64,000 nucleotides of DNA from Streptococcus porcinus (GTDB lineage: Bacteria > Bacillota > Bacilli > Lactobacillales > Streptococcaceae), in the NCBI RefSeq assembly GCF_901542335.1, contig NZ_LR594036.1, forward strand, positions 434,001-498,000, written 5' to 3'. Positions 30,935 through 38,872 of this stretch are shown piece after piece (the first letter of the stretch is position 1; each line of letters opens with the position of its first letter). The notes under the pieces were generated by a model, which made no database searches, had not been told where the DNA came from, and saw nothing but the letters and a program-made list of their open reading frames with translations. The translations under genes and the position numbers were made by a program.

Positions 30935-30939
30935 AGTTT

Positions 30940-30969
30940 ATTTTAATCCATAACTCTCTTTTTTGTCAA
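30940..30969 (-). promoter_or_regulatory. Promoter of the small secreted protein
   Basis: Minus strand: TTGACA (30964-30969), 18-base spacer, TAAAAT (30940-30945). Confidence 0.75.
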
Positions 30970-31316
30970 ATTATTTTGTAATATATTTGAAGCAAATTAT
31001 TTTTAAATTAAAAATTTTTGACCTAAAAATGAATGTTATACCTGTTTATGATCGACATTTTCTAGCTTTTTATTTTTACTTTAGAGAAAAGGTTAAGCCC
31101 TGCTGCAAAGCAGGTCTTATTTTTTATCTAGAAAACTGTATGTTAGGCATGAAAAAGAAATAGACTTATCAATTAGTGTAAAAACTGGTATATAAAACGA
31201 AGTGTTTTTAATTTTGTCGTAACAAAAGATAATATTATCTGCCAGTTAATGATAAGTTTTTTTACCTCTTATCATTCCTAATTTTGCTAAAGATATTTTT
31301 TAAAATTACTTAGCTA
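30970..31316. other. Non-coding region with a candidate small RNA
   Basis: No credible ORF. An extended -10 (TGTTATACC, 31034-31042) and a terminator-like hairpin (31095-31118 plus six Ts to 31125) on the plus strand frame a possible transcript of about 75 bases. The rest, to the pmtA operator, shows nothing I recognise. Confidence 0.45.
31095..31125 (+). terminator. Orphan terminator-like hairpin
   Basis: AAGCCCTGCT/AGCAGGTCTT stem (one mismatch) with loop GCAA, then ATTTTTT. No gene precedes it on this strand. Confidence 0.7.
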
Positions 31317-31326
31317 GTCAAGTTGT

Positions 31327-31341
31327 TTAGAATTATTCTAA
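31327..31341. promoter_or_regulatory. PerR box 1 upstream of pmtA
   Basis: TTAGAATTATTCTAA matches the Per box TTATAATNATTATAA at 13 of 15 positions. It is the centre of a 35-bp near-perfect palindrome (31317-31351). Confidence 0.8.
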
Positions 31342-31346
31342 ATAAC

Positions 31347-31375
31347 TTGACTTTTTTATTTAGAATAATTATAAT
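31347..31375 (+). promoter_or_regulatory. pmtA promoter
   Basis: TTGACT (31347-31352), 17-base spacer, TATAAT (31370-31375); nearly consensus and sandwiched between the two Per boxes. Confidence 0.9.
31360..31374. promoter_or_regulatory. PerR box 2 over the pmtA -10
   Basis: TTAGAATAATTATAA matches the Per box at 14 of 15 positions and overlaps the -10 hexamer. Its centre is 33 bases from that of box 1, about three helical turns. Confidence 0.85.
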
Positions 31376-31422
31376 TAAGGTAAGTTAAATAGTTAGAAAA
31401 TTTCTAGCCTGGAGGAAGAGAA

Positions 31423-33276
31423 ATGACTTGGATTAAAATGCACATTCGTTTAATGGAAACACTTATTTGCTTATTATTGATTTTAGTAGGTTTACTACTT
31501 TTAGGAGCACATGCTAGTTTAGCCTCAGTATTTTTCATAATAGCTTTTTTGATTGGTGGGTATGAATCTGCAAAAGAGGGTCTTCATGAGTTATTTGTTG
31601 AAAAGCATTTGACTGTTGATATTTTAATGATTCTAGCAGCAGTAGGTGCAGGTATTATCGGTTACTGGTTAGAAGGAGCTTTATTGATTTTCATTTTCTC
31701 CCTTTCCAGTACATTGGAAGAAATGGCCATGGAAAAAAGTAAACATGCTATTTCAGCATTGATGAATCTTACGCCTGACACAGCACGTAGAATTCGGGAA
31801 GATGGTAGTATTGAAGAGATTGAAACTAAATCTTTAAAAGTTGGTGATAAACTGCAAGTACGAAAAGGTGAGTCTGTTCCAATTGATGGCGAGTTACAAA
31901 GTGGTTTTGGTCAATTTGATGAATCGATGATTACGGGTGAGTCCATCACTGTTGAGAAAACTTATAAGGAATCTTTAATTGGGGGTACCATTAACGAAGG
32001 TCAGACTATTGAAATGATAGTGACTGTAGAGAATGAGGACACTTTATTTGCTAAAATTGTCAATTTAGTAGAATCTGCTCAAACTCAAAAAAGTCGAACA
32101 ACAACTTTCATTGAAAGCTTGGAAGACCATTATGTAAAAGCAGTCCTTCTCTTAGTACCACTATTTATCCTATTCTGTCACTTGGCTCTTGGTTGGTCTT
32201 GGTTGGATTCTTTTTATCGGGGGATGGTTCTGCTGACAGTAGCTTCTCCTTGTGCTTTGATAGCTTCCTCAACACCAGCAAGCCTATCAGCTATTAGCCG
32301 AGCTGCTAGAAAAGGTTTAGTCATCAAGGGCGGTGATATTGTCGATAAAATGGGTGATATTAAGGCAGTGGTTATGGATAAAACCGGAACCTTGACTCAA
32401 GGCAAACCTTCAGTCGTAGATAGCTATTATGTTGGTAATAAATCAGAAATCGACACAATTGTGAAAGCAGCGGAGGAAAAGTCCATCCACCCTATCTCAC
32501 AGGCTTTATTGGACTACATTGGTGAAGGTATCCGTCTCAGTCCTATTCAAGCAGAGGAAATTTCTGGTAAAGGATTTATGGTGACAAGTAACGGTCAAGA
32601 ATGGCGTATCGGAAAGAAATCTTTTGTATTGGAAAGAGTAACCCACATTGAGCATATTGAGCCTGAGATTGAAAAGTTAGAGAATCAGGGTAAAACACTT
32701 ATATTTGTCAGCCGAGAAGGCGAGTTAATGGCTTATTATACTTTACTTGATGACATTAAGGAAGAGTCTCTAAAAGCTATTAAGATGTTGCATGCGTTAG
32801 ATATTAAGACTGTCATGTTAACAGGTGATCAAGAAAGAACAGCCTGTTATGTAGCTAAAAAATTGGGTATTGATGAAGTAGTTGCTAATTGTATGCCACA
32901 AGATAAAGTTACTAACCTTGCTAAAATTAAAGAAAGGTATGGCTTTGTGGCCATGGTTGGTGATGGTATTAATGATGCGCCAGCGTTAGCCCAGGCGGAT
33001 GTATCTTACGCTATTGGTTCAGGAACGGATATTGCAATGGAAAGTGCTGATAGTGTTATTATGGAAGATTTAATGAGAATTCCATTTTCAATCAAATTGT
33101 CGAAAAAAATGAAAAGGATAGTGAAACAAAATATTATTTTTGCTCTTTCTGTTATTAGTTTACTGATACTGGCTAATGTTTTCCAAGTTGTAAATTTACC
33201 ACTGGGTGTTGTCGGTCATGAGGGGGCCACGATTCTTGTCATTTTGAATGGTTTACGCTTATTGTCTTTTAAATAA
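31423..33276 (+). CDS. pmtA: P1B4-type metal-exporting ATPase (PmtA-like)
   Basis: Membrane pump that exports a transition metal; the GAS homologue PmtA is PerR-regulated and exports Fe(II). The 617 residues have no N-terminal metal-binding domain, TGES in the A-domain (171-174), the transmembrane SPC motif (275-277), DKTGTLT (about 319), GDGINDAP and the last-helix motif HEGAT (599-603). SPC plus HEGxT defines subgroup P1B4. Two Per boxes at a near-consensus promoter and the location near gpmA support PmtA rather than CadA or CopA. Metal specificity for this strain is inferred, not shown. Confidence 0.92.
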   Translation: MTWIKMHIRLMETLICLLLILVGLLLLGAHASLASVFFIIAFLIGGYESAKEGLHELFVEKHLTVDILMILAAVGAGIIGYWLEGALLIFIFSLSSTLEEMAMEKSKHAISALMNLTPDTARRIREDGSIEEIETKSLKVGDKLQVRKGESVPIDGELQSGFGQFDESMITGESITVEKTYKESLIGGTINEGQTIEMIVTVENEDTLFAKIVNLVESAQTQKSRTTTFIESLEDHYVKAVLLLVPLFILFCHLALGWSWLDSFYRGMVLLTVASPCALIASSTPASLSAISRAARKGLVIKGGDIVDKMGDIKAVVMDKTGTLTQGKPSVVDSYYVGNKSEIDTIVKAAEEKSIHPISQALLDYIGEGIRLSPIQAEEISGKGFMVTSNGQEWRIGKKSFVLERVTHIEHIEPEIEKLENQGKTLIFVSREGELMAYYTLLDDIKEESLKAIKMLHALDIKTVMLTGDQERTACYVAKKLGIDEVVANCMPQDKVTNLAKIKERYGFVAMVGDGINDAPALAQADVSYAIGSGTDIAMESADSVIMEDLMRIPFSIKLSKKMKRIVKQNIIFALSVISLLILANVFQVVNLPLGVVGHEGATILVILNGLRLLSFK

Positions 33277-33286
33277 ATTAGGAAAC

Positions 33287-33315
33287 TTGATTCTTACTTT
33301 GAAAGTGTTTATACT
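33287..33315 (+). promoter_or_regulatory. Promoter of the 68-aa membrane protein
   Basis: TTGATT (33287-33292), 17-base spacer, TATACT (33310-33315), about 11 bases after the pmtA stop. Confidence 0.65.
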
Positions 33316-33348
33316 AGTATTAGGAGATTTGTATAGAAAGTAGAACAC

Positions 33349-33555
33349 ATGATAAAATTAGGAATCGAAGCTGTTATAATAGGATTAGCCATTTTCTCAA
33401 TTGTAAAAGTCATTATTTTTATTGTCCTATCAGAGAGATTTTTACCAAAAAATAAGAGCAGAAAAAATAAAAAAGATCCCAAAACCTATTATTTAAAAAG
33501 AGGAAATCAAAAAATTAACTCTGCTGAAAAATATAAAAGAGATTATTTTAGATAA
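33349..33555 (+). CDS. Small membrane protein of unknown function
   Basis: A 68-residue protein with one membrane helix (about 4-28) and a very basic cytoplasmic-type tail (KNKSRKNKKDPKTYYLKRGN). I do not recognise the family. The ribosome site is weak (GAAAG), but the gene has its own promoter and a terminator, and the hydrophobic/basic pattern is not random. It could be a small partner of PmtA by position only. Confidence 0.6.
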   Translation: MIKLGIEAVIIGLAIFSIVKVIIFIVLSERFLPKNKSRKNKKDPKTYYLKRGNQKINSAEKYKRDYFR

Positions 33556-33574
33556 GAGAGTCTCTTAGGATAAG

Positions 33575-33605
33575 GGCGAGTATCAGACTTGATGCTTGTC
33601 TTTTT
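33575..33605 (+). terminator. Intrinsic terminator after the 68-aa gene
   Basis: 11-bp stem with three G-T pairs (33575-33585 with 33590-33600), loop GACT, five Ts. Confidence 0.8.
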
Positions 33606-33659
33606 CTGTGTACCAACAGACTAGTATTATTAAAAAGGAGTTTACCACCCGGCTGTTTT

Positions 33660-33672
33660 TGAAACGTTTTCA
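33660..33672. promoter_or_regulatory. cre-like sequence upstream of gpmA
   Basis: TGAAACGTTTTCA resembles a CcpA site but is one base short of the 14-base palindromic consensus. Confidence 0.35.
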
Positions 33673-33735
33673 TAGTTTACATCTCCTGTTTTCAATTTTA
33701 TCTGGAATAGACTAGCTTTTTTATGTCATTTTTTG

Positions 33736-33741
33736 TAAAAT
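33736..33741 (+). promoter_or_regulatory. Probable gpmA -10
   Basis: TAAAAT preceded by TTTTTTG, about 48 bases before the gpmA ATG; no matching -35. Confidence 0.45.
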
Positions 33742-33789
33742 AGAGGTTGTAAAAAGGTGATAAACCTTAAATAAAAGGAGAATTAACTA

Positions 33790-34485
33790 ATGGTTAAATT
33801 GGTTTTCGCTCGCCACGGTGAGTCAGAATGGAATAAAGCTAACCTTTTCACAGGTTGGGCTGATGTTGATCTTTCAGAAAAAGGAACACAACAAGCTATT
33901 GATGCAGGTAGATTAATCAAAGAAGCTGGTATCGAATTTGATCTTGCCTTCACCTCAGTTCTTAAACGTGCTATCAAAACAACTAATCTTGCTCTTGAAT
34001 ATTCAGACCAATTGTGGGTACCAACTGAAAAATCTTGGCGTTTAAACGAACGTCACTATGGTGGTTTAACTGGTAAAAACAAAGCAGAAGCTGCAGAACA
34101 ATTTGGTGATGAGCAAGTTCATATCTGGCGTCGTTCATATGATGTCTTGCCTCCAGATATGGCTAAAGACGATGAGCATTCAGCACATACTGACCGTCGT
34201 TATGCACATTTAGATAACTCCGTTATTCCAGATGCTGAAAACTTAAAGGTAACCTTAGAACGTGCGCTTCCTTTCTGGGAAGACAAAATTGCACCAGCTT
34301 TAGTAGATGGTAAAAATGTTTTCATTGGTGCTCACGGTAACTCCATCCGTGCCTTGGTTAAACATATCAAGCAATTAAATGATGATGAAATCATGGATGT
34401 TGAAATTCCTAATTTCCCACCACTAGTTTTTGAATTTGATGAGAAATTAAACTTGACTGCTGAATACTACCTTGGTGGTCAGTAA
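33790..34485 (+). CDS. gpmA: 2,3-bisphosphoglycerate-dependent phosphoglycerate mutase
   Basis: Glycolytic enzyme interconverting 3- and 2-phosphoglycerate. The 231 residues have the phosphohistidine motif ARHGESEWN (His 8), the [13 protein letters not shown] segment and the second active-site His in [10 protein letters not shown]. Strong codon bias and a ribosome site AAAGGAG fit a highly expressed gene. Monocistronic, with a terminator right after the stop. Confidence 0.97.
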   Translation: MVKLVFARHGESEWNKANLFTGWADVDLSEKGTQQAIDAGRLIKEAGIEFDLAFTSVLKRAIKTTNLALEYSDQLWVPTEKSWRLNERHYGGLTGKNKAEAAEQFGDEQVHIWRRSYDVLPPDMAKDDEHSAHTDRRYAHLDNSVIPDAENLKVTLERALPFWEDKIAPALVDGKNVFIGAHGNSIRALVKHIKQLNDDEIMDVEIPNFPPLVFEFDEKLNLTAEYYLGGQ

Positions 34486-34491
34486 TCTGAC

Positions 34492-34515
34492 AGCCCTCAC
34501 TGTGAGGGCTTTTTG
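34492..34515 (+). terminator. Intrinsic terminator after gpmA
   Basis: AGCCCTC/GAGGGCT stem with a 5-base loop and five Ts. A second stem GTTCAAA/TTTGAAC followed by TTTTT (34517-34547) may act in tandem. Confidence 0.92.
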
Positions 34516-34659
34516 TGTTCAAACAAGTTAGGTTATTTGAACTTTTTGACCTCAAGAACACTCTTCTTGGCATCTTTTTGCTAGCAGAGAGTCTCATTTT
34601 AGATTATATTTTTGTAGGACTTTGTTATAAGATAAGGCATAGGCTAGCTTAAAATTTTA

Positions 34660-34668
34660 TGGTAAGAT
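34660..34668 (+). promoter_or_regulatory. niaR extended -10 promoter
   Basis: TGGTAAGAT (TAAGAT 34663-34668), 31 bases before the niaR ATG. A half-site AGGTGTC (34690-34696), as in the niaX operator, overlaps the ribosome site. Confidence 0.6.
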
Positions 34669-34699
34669 AGACTTTAATAAGTAATGGAGAGGTGTCCCT

Positions 34700-35218
34700 A
34701 TGAAAGCAGAAGAGCGTCGAAAAACCATTTTAGAAATTCTTGAAGCTAATCAAGAGCCATGTTCAGCTAATAAGCTAGCTAAGCAACTACAAGTCAGCAG
34801 GCAGCTTATTGTAGGTGATATTGCCTTACTGAGAGCTTTGCAAAATGATATTATTTCAACTCCTAAGGGCTATATTATGCGCCAATCGCTTTATTCAAGT
34901 GATTACACGGCGAGATTAGTTTGTCAGCACCAAAATGATCAGACTTTTCAAGAGTTATCAATTATTGTAGCTAACGGTGGTATTGTTTCAACGGTGGAGG
35001 TAGAACATCCTCTCTATGGTATGCTAACTGCTCCTCTCAATATTAAAAGTCAGCAAGATATTCTTGATTTTATGACTAAGGTTGACAATTCGCATGCAGA
35101 ACTCTTGTCCTCACTAACCAATGGACTGCATAGTCATTTGGTATCTTGTCCAGATCAGAGAAGCTTTGAAAAAATTAAAGAAGAGTTGTCATCAGTCGGT
35201 ATTCTTTATCACGATTAA
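34700..35218 (+). CDS. niaR: Niacin-responsive transcriptional repressor NiaR
   Basis: A 172-residue regulator with an N-terminal HTH_11 winged helix (about 5-58, SANKLAKQLQVSRQLIVGDI) and a C-terminal 3H ligand-binding domain (three conserved His, including VEVEHPLYGML, NSHAELL and GLHSHLV). NiaR represses niacin uptake or NAD synthesis genes when nicotinic acid is present. The next gene is the niacin transporter niaX, with a 42-bp perfect palindrome between them that must be the operator. Confidence 0.9.
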   Translation: MKAEERRKTILEILEANQEPCSANKLAKQLQVSRQLIVGDIALLRALQNDIISTPKGYIMRQSLYSSDYTARLVCQHQNDQTFQELSIIVANGGIVSTVEVEHPLYGMLTAPLNIKSQQDILDFMTKVDNSHAELLSSLTNGLHSHLVSCPDQRSFEKIKEELSSVGILYHD

Positions 35219-35258
35219 CAAAACATTACAGGTGTCTTGACACCTGTAATGTTTTGTT
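35217..35258. promoter_or_regulatory. NiaR operator (42-bp perfect palindrome)
   Basis: Two 20-base arms (core ACAGGTGTC and GACACCTGT) separated by TT. It starts at the last bases of niaR, covers the -35 of niaX and could also serve as a niaR terminator hairpin. Confidence 0.85.
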
Positions 35259-35265
35259 TTATAAT
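35237..35265 (+). promoter_or_regulatory. niaX promoter
   Basis: Exact consensus TTGACA (35237-35242), 17-base spacer, TATAAT (35260-35265). The -35 is inside the palindromic operator. Confidence 0.92.
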
Positions 35266-35289
35266 TCTTTTAAACAAAAGGAGATTATT

Positions 35290-35808
35290 ATGACAAAGAA
35301 ACCTACTCAAACAATTGCTTACGCATCAATATTAGTTGCATTTGGAATACTGATTCCTATGATTATGCCTGTTAAAATTGTAATTGGTCCAGCTTCCTAT
35401 ACTCTAGCGAGCCATGTTCCTCTTTTTATCGCCACATTTATTTCTCTACCAGTGGGGTTATTTGTTGCACTCGGAACAACACTAGGGTTCTTTTTAGCCG
35501 GTTTTCCAATTGTTATCGTTATGAGAGCACTCTCACATCTTATTTTTGTAGCAGTAGCCGCTCTCTATCTAAGTAAGAAGCCCACAACCTTACAAAGTCC
35601 CCTTAAAGCTTTACCTTTTGCGATAGTGATTAATATCATTCATGGAGCTGCAGAATTTTTTGTGGTCCTTTTAATGACAATGACTCCTCATACAGAACTT
35701 TCCTATATTTGGTCCATATTAGGGCTTGTTGGTCTAGGAACTGTCATTCATGGTTTAGTTGATTTTTATTTAGCCTACTGGATTTGGAATCGCTTAACAC
35801 ATAAATAA
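35290..35808 (+). CDS. niaX: Niacin ECF transporter S component NiaX
   Basis: A 172-residue integral membrane protein with about six hydrophobic spans. It is the substrate-binding subunit of an energy-coupling factor transporter; the shared EcfA/A'/T module is encoded elsewhere. Identification rests on the membrane pattern, position directly after niaR and shared operator. The start is the ATG behind AAAGGAG; 12 upstream codons in frame overlap the promoter. Confidence 0.87.
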   Translation: MTKKPTQTIAYASILVAFGILIPMIMPVKIVIGPASYTLASHVPLFIATFISLPVGLFVALGTTLGFFLAGFPIVIVMRALSHLIFVAVAALYLSKKPTTLQSPLKALPFAIVINIIHGAAEFFVVLLMTMTPHTELSYIWSILGLVGLGTVIHGLVDFYLAYWIWNRLTHK

Positions 35809-35840
35809 AGACCACAGAAAATATCTTACATATCAATCGT

Positions 35841-35873
35841 CAAGTCCTTGTTGCAAGGGCTTGCATTTTTTTT
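35841..35873 (+). terminator. Intrinsic terminator after niaX
   Basis: 10-bp stem CAAGTCCTTG/CAAGGGCTTG (one G-T), 3-base loop, CA, then eight Ts. Confidence 0.9.
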
Positions 35874-35879
35874 GAAAAT

Positions 35880-35888
35880 TGGTATACT
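35880..35888 (+). promoter_or_regulatory. Extended -10 promoter of the formate/nitrite transporter
   Basis: TGGTATACT (TATACT 35883-35888); a TTGCAT 16 bases upstream lies within the preceding terminator. Confidence 0.65.
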
Positions 35889-35927
35889 AGAAAAAGAATT
35901 GTGAAGACTATAACAAAAGAGGTAACC

Positions 35928-36689
35928 ATGAAGAGTCCAGAAGAGATTATCCAAACTACAATTGCTATTGGCCAGCGCAAAGTTGAAAAGCCTTTTCTTG
36001 CAAAAGCGATTTTAGGATTTATTGGAGGAGCTATGATTAGTCTAGGCTACCTCTTGTACGTCAGAATTGCTGCTAGTGGCTTAGAAACTTTCGGTGCTTT
36101 TTCAAGTATTTTAGGGGCATGTGCCTTTCCTATTGGGCTAATTATTATCCTGATGGCCGGTGGTGAATTGATTACTGGAAACATGATGGCTGTATCAGCT
36201 AGCTTTTTTGCTAAAAAAATATCTTTTAAAAAACTCCTACACAATTGGTTAATCATAACCTTTTTTAACATCATTGGTGCTATCTTTGTTGCCTACGTTT
36301 TTGGTCATTTTCTCGGCTTAACCTCAAGTGGAGTCTTTAAAGAAGAGGTTATTCACGTCGCACAAGCAAAAATTCTTGCCAGTCCCTTACAAGCCTTTGT
36401 ATCTGGTATTGGCTGTAACTGGTTTGTCGGACTTGCTCTATGGTTAAACTATGGTGCTAGTGATGCCAGCGGAAAATTGCTAAGTATTTGGTTTCCAGTG
36501 ATGACTTTTGTTGCTTTAGGTTTTCAGCATAGTGTGGCTAATGCCTTTATTATACCTGCAGCTATATTTGAAAATGGGGCAACCTGGTTAGCATTTTTAC
36601 AAAACTTTACTCTAGTTTATGCTGGTAATATTGTAGGTGGGGCAGTCTTCGTCAGTCTTTTCTATTACAAAGCATTTTACCACCACTAA
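35928..36689 (+). CDS. Formate/nitrite transporter family channel
   Basis: A 253-residue membrane protein of the FNT family (FocA/NirC) with six membrane spans and the typical broken-helix loops (GGELITGNMMAVSA, GIGCNWFVGLALWLNYGA, GFQHSVANAFIIPAAIF with the pore His). In fermenting streptococci a role in formate export or uptake alongside pyruvate formate-lyase is likely, but the transported ion is not fixed by sequence. Start chosen at MKSPEEI behind AGAGGT. Confidence 0.9.
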   Translation: MKSPEEIIQTTIAIGQRKVEKPFLAKAILGFIGGAMISLGYLLYVRIAASGLETFGAFSSILGACAFPIGLIIILMAGGELITGNMMAVSASFFAKKISFKKLLHNWLIITFFNIIGAIFVAYVFGHFLGLTSSGVFKEEVIHVAQAKILASPLQAFVSGIGCNWFVGLALWLNYGASDASGKLLSIWFPVMTFVALGFQHSVANAFIIPAAIFENGATWLAFLQNFTLVYAGNIVGGAVFVSLFYYKAFYHH

Positions 36690-36690
36690 T

Positions 36691-36756
36691 ATCATAAATT
36701 ATAAAAAAATCTTGACTGAGAACTTCATTCTCAGTCTTCTTTTTATAATTTATGAT
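36691..36756 (+). terminator. Large two-stage hairpin terminator between the FNT gene and pbp2b
   Basis: Outer perfect 17-bp stem (36691-36707 with 36740-36756) and inner 9-bp stem GACTGAGAA/TTCTCAGTC with a 5-base loop and TTCTTTTT. The right arm of the outer stem runs into the pbp2b -10. Confidence 0.85.
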
Positions 36757-36761
36757 AAAAT
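36753..36761 (+). promoter_or_regulatory. pbp2b extended -10
   Basis: TGATAAAAT (TAAAAT 36756-36761). An alternative TATAAT lies at 36744-36749. Either -10 is very close to the first in-frame ATG at 36765. Confidence 0.55.
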
Positions 36762-36764
36762 AGA

Positions 36765-38861
36765 ATGCGAAGTTTAAAAGGGGGTATTGTCATCAAAAAA
36801 GAGTCTAAATTATTAGTTGTTATTAAGAAAAAAGCAAGCATACCTCGTCGGATAAACCTTTTATTTTCTATTATTGTTTTTCTTTTTGTGGTTTTAATCT
36901 TGCGTCTAGCACAAATGCAAATTCAAGATAAGGCTTTTTATGATGCAAAGCTTAAGTCCTCAACTGTTTACAAAGTTAAAAGTTCAACGCCACGGGGAAT
37001 GATTTTTGACCAAAAAGGAAAATTATTAGTTGGTAATGAGATAAAAGAAGTTATTTCATTTACAAGAAATCCTGATGCTTCAGCAAATGACCTAAGAATA
37101 TTAGCTAAAGACTTAGCTGATTATGTGAGATATACTGATGTTAAAGTTAGTCTACGTGCTAAGAAGGATTACTATCTAGCGGATCCTAAAGTTTATGCCA
37201 AAGTGGTTAAAAAATTACCGAAGAATAAAAAACTTGATACCTATGGTAACAGCTTGACTGAAGGAAAAATCTACCGAAACGCTTTAGCTTCTGTCAGTAA
37301 AGATGACCTTAATTATTCTCCTGATGAAGAAAAAGTTATTTCTATTTTTAACCAAATGAATGCGGTAGCCAGTTTTAATACGATAACTCTAAAAACCGCA
37401 GATTTAACGGATCAAGAAATAGCTTATCTGGTAGCCAATAAAGCAAAACTACCAGGAATTTCTGTGACAACTGATTGGAATCGTAAAGTGGAAGATGTCA
37501 GCTTAAATTCAATTATTGGGAAGGTCTCCAGTCGAGAAGCAGGTCTGCCTCAAGAAGAAGCAGCAGAATATATAAAAAAAGGCTATGCTCTGAATGATCG
37601 GGTAGGAACCTCCTATCTTGAACGACAATATGAGAATCAATTACAAGGTCAACATGAAGTCCGGGAAATAAAAACAAGTAAATCGGGAAAAATTGTCTCA
37701 GATAAAATCACTCATAAAGGCGAAAATGGGAAAAACTTGAAATTGACTATTGCAACAGATTTTCAAGATGGTGTCGATAAAATAATAAGAAAATACTTTG
37801 AATCAGAGATAGCTCAAGGCAAAGCTAAGTACTCAGAAGGAGCTTATGCTGTTGCTATGAATCCTAAGACTGGCGCTGTTCTGGCTATGTCAGGACTATC
37901 GCAAGATTTGGAAACGGGTCAATTGGAAAAGAATGCCCTAGGAACTATTACTAATGTTTTTACTCCAGGTTCGGTAGTCAAGGGAGCTACCTTAGCAGCT
38001 GGTTGGCAAGCAGGAGCTATTTCTGGGAATCAAGTTTTAACAGATCAGCCAATTCAATTTGGAAATTCTAAGCCAATAAATTCTTGGTTTACTTTTGGTC
38101 AACAAAATATCTCAGCTATTCAGGCTTTGGAGTATTCCTCAAATACTTATATGGTGCAGATTGCTCTGAAAATGATGGGACAAGATTATCATGTTGGGAT
38201 GTCCTTAACCAGTGATGGCATGAAAAAAACAATGGAGGAACTACGCCAAGCTTATGCTAGTTTTGGTTTAGGTGCACCTACTGGTATTGATTTACCTGGT
38301 GAATCTACCGGTTATGTGGCCAGCAAATATACCGTTTCAAATGTTATCACAGAAGCGTTTGGACAGTTTGATAACTATACTGCTATGCAATTAGCGCAGT
38401 ATGTTTCAACAATTGCAAATGGAGGAAAAAGAGTAGCTCCTCATTTGGTTGAAGGTGTTTATCACAATAATGGCAGTAAGGGACTTGGTCAACTTGAGCA
38501 GACAATTGCAACTAAAGAGTTGAATCAGGTTCAACTAAACAATGAGCAACTGGCGATAATTCAGGATGGATTTTATCAAGTTGTTAATAGTGGTAGTCCC
38601 TATGCTACTGGTAAAGACATGGCTGGCTCCCCTGTTACTATTAGTGGTAAAACGGGAACTGCTGAAACGTATGCTAAAGATAAAAATGGCAGTACTGTAG
38701 CTACTTTTAATCTAAATGTTGTCGCTTATGGACCTAGTCAGGATCCACAGATTGCAGTAGCCATTATGTATCCACATACCAGCGACGCTTTAGCTAAAGC
38801 TCATCAATATATGGCAAGAGATATTATTAATTTATACTTATCAATGAATGCAAAATCATAA
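36765..38861 (+). CDS. pbp2b: Penicillin-binding protein 2B (class B transpeptidase)
   Basis: Membrane-anchored D,D-transpeptidase for peripheral peptidoglycan synthesis. About 698 residues: basic N-terminus, one membrane segment (about 30-50), PBP dimer domain, and transpeptidase domain with SVVK (SxxK), SSN (SxN) and KTGT motifs. The start is uncertain. The ATG at 36765 has no ribosome site and nearly touches the -10. A strong site (AAAAGGGGG, ending 36784) instead stands seven bases before an in-frame ATC at 36792, which would give [10 protein letters not shown] if read as Met. Leads the pbp2b-recR pair (ribosome site AAGGAG for recR, 11 bases after the stop). Confidence 0.93.
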   Translation: MRSLKGGIVIKKESKLLVVIKKKASIPRRINLLFSIIVFLFVVLILRLAQMQIQDKAFYDAKLKSSTVYKVKSSTPRGMIFDQKGKLLVGNEIKEVISFTRNPDASANDLRILAKDLADYVRYTDVKVSLRAKKDYYLADPKVYAKVVKKLPKNKKLDTYGNSLTEGKIYRNALASVSKDDLNYSPDEEKVISIFNQMNAVASFNTITLKTADLTDQEIAYLVANKAKLPGISVTTDWNRKVEDVSLNSIIGKVSSREAGLPQEEAAEYIKKGYALNDRVGTSYLERQYENQLQGQHEVREIKTSKSGKIVSDKITHKGENGKNLKLTIATDFQDGVDKIIRKYFESEIAQGKAKYSEGAYAVAMNPKTGAVLAMSGLSQDLETGQLEKNALGTITNVFTPGSVVKGATLAAGWQAGAISGNQVLTDQPIQFGNSKPINSWFTFGQQNISAIQALEYSSNTYMVQIALKMMGQDYHVGMSLTSDGMKKTMEELRQAYASFGLGAPTGIDLPGESTGYVASKYTVSNVITEAFGQFDNYTAMQLAQYVSTIANGGKRVAPHLVEGVYHNNGSKGLGQLEQTIATKELNQVQLNNEQLAIIQDGFYQVVNSGSPYATGKDMAGSPVTISGKTGTAETYAKDKNGSTVATFNLNVVAYGPSQDPQIAVAIMYPHTSDALAKAHQYMARDIINLYLSMNAKS

Positions 38862-38872
38862 AGGAGATCAGA

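Noticed and set aside
30963..31163. 66-codon plus-strand frame
   Set aside because: It starts within the promoter of the divergent gene, spans the orphan terminator and has no ribosome site.
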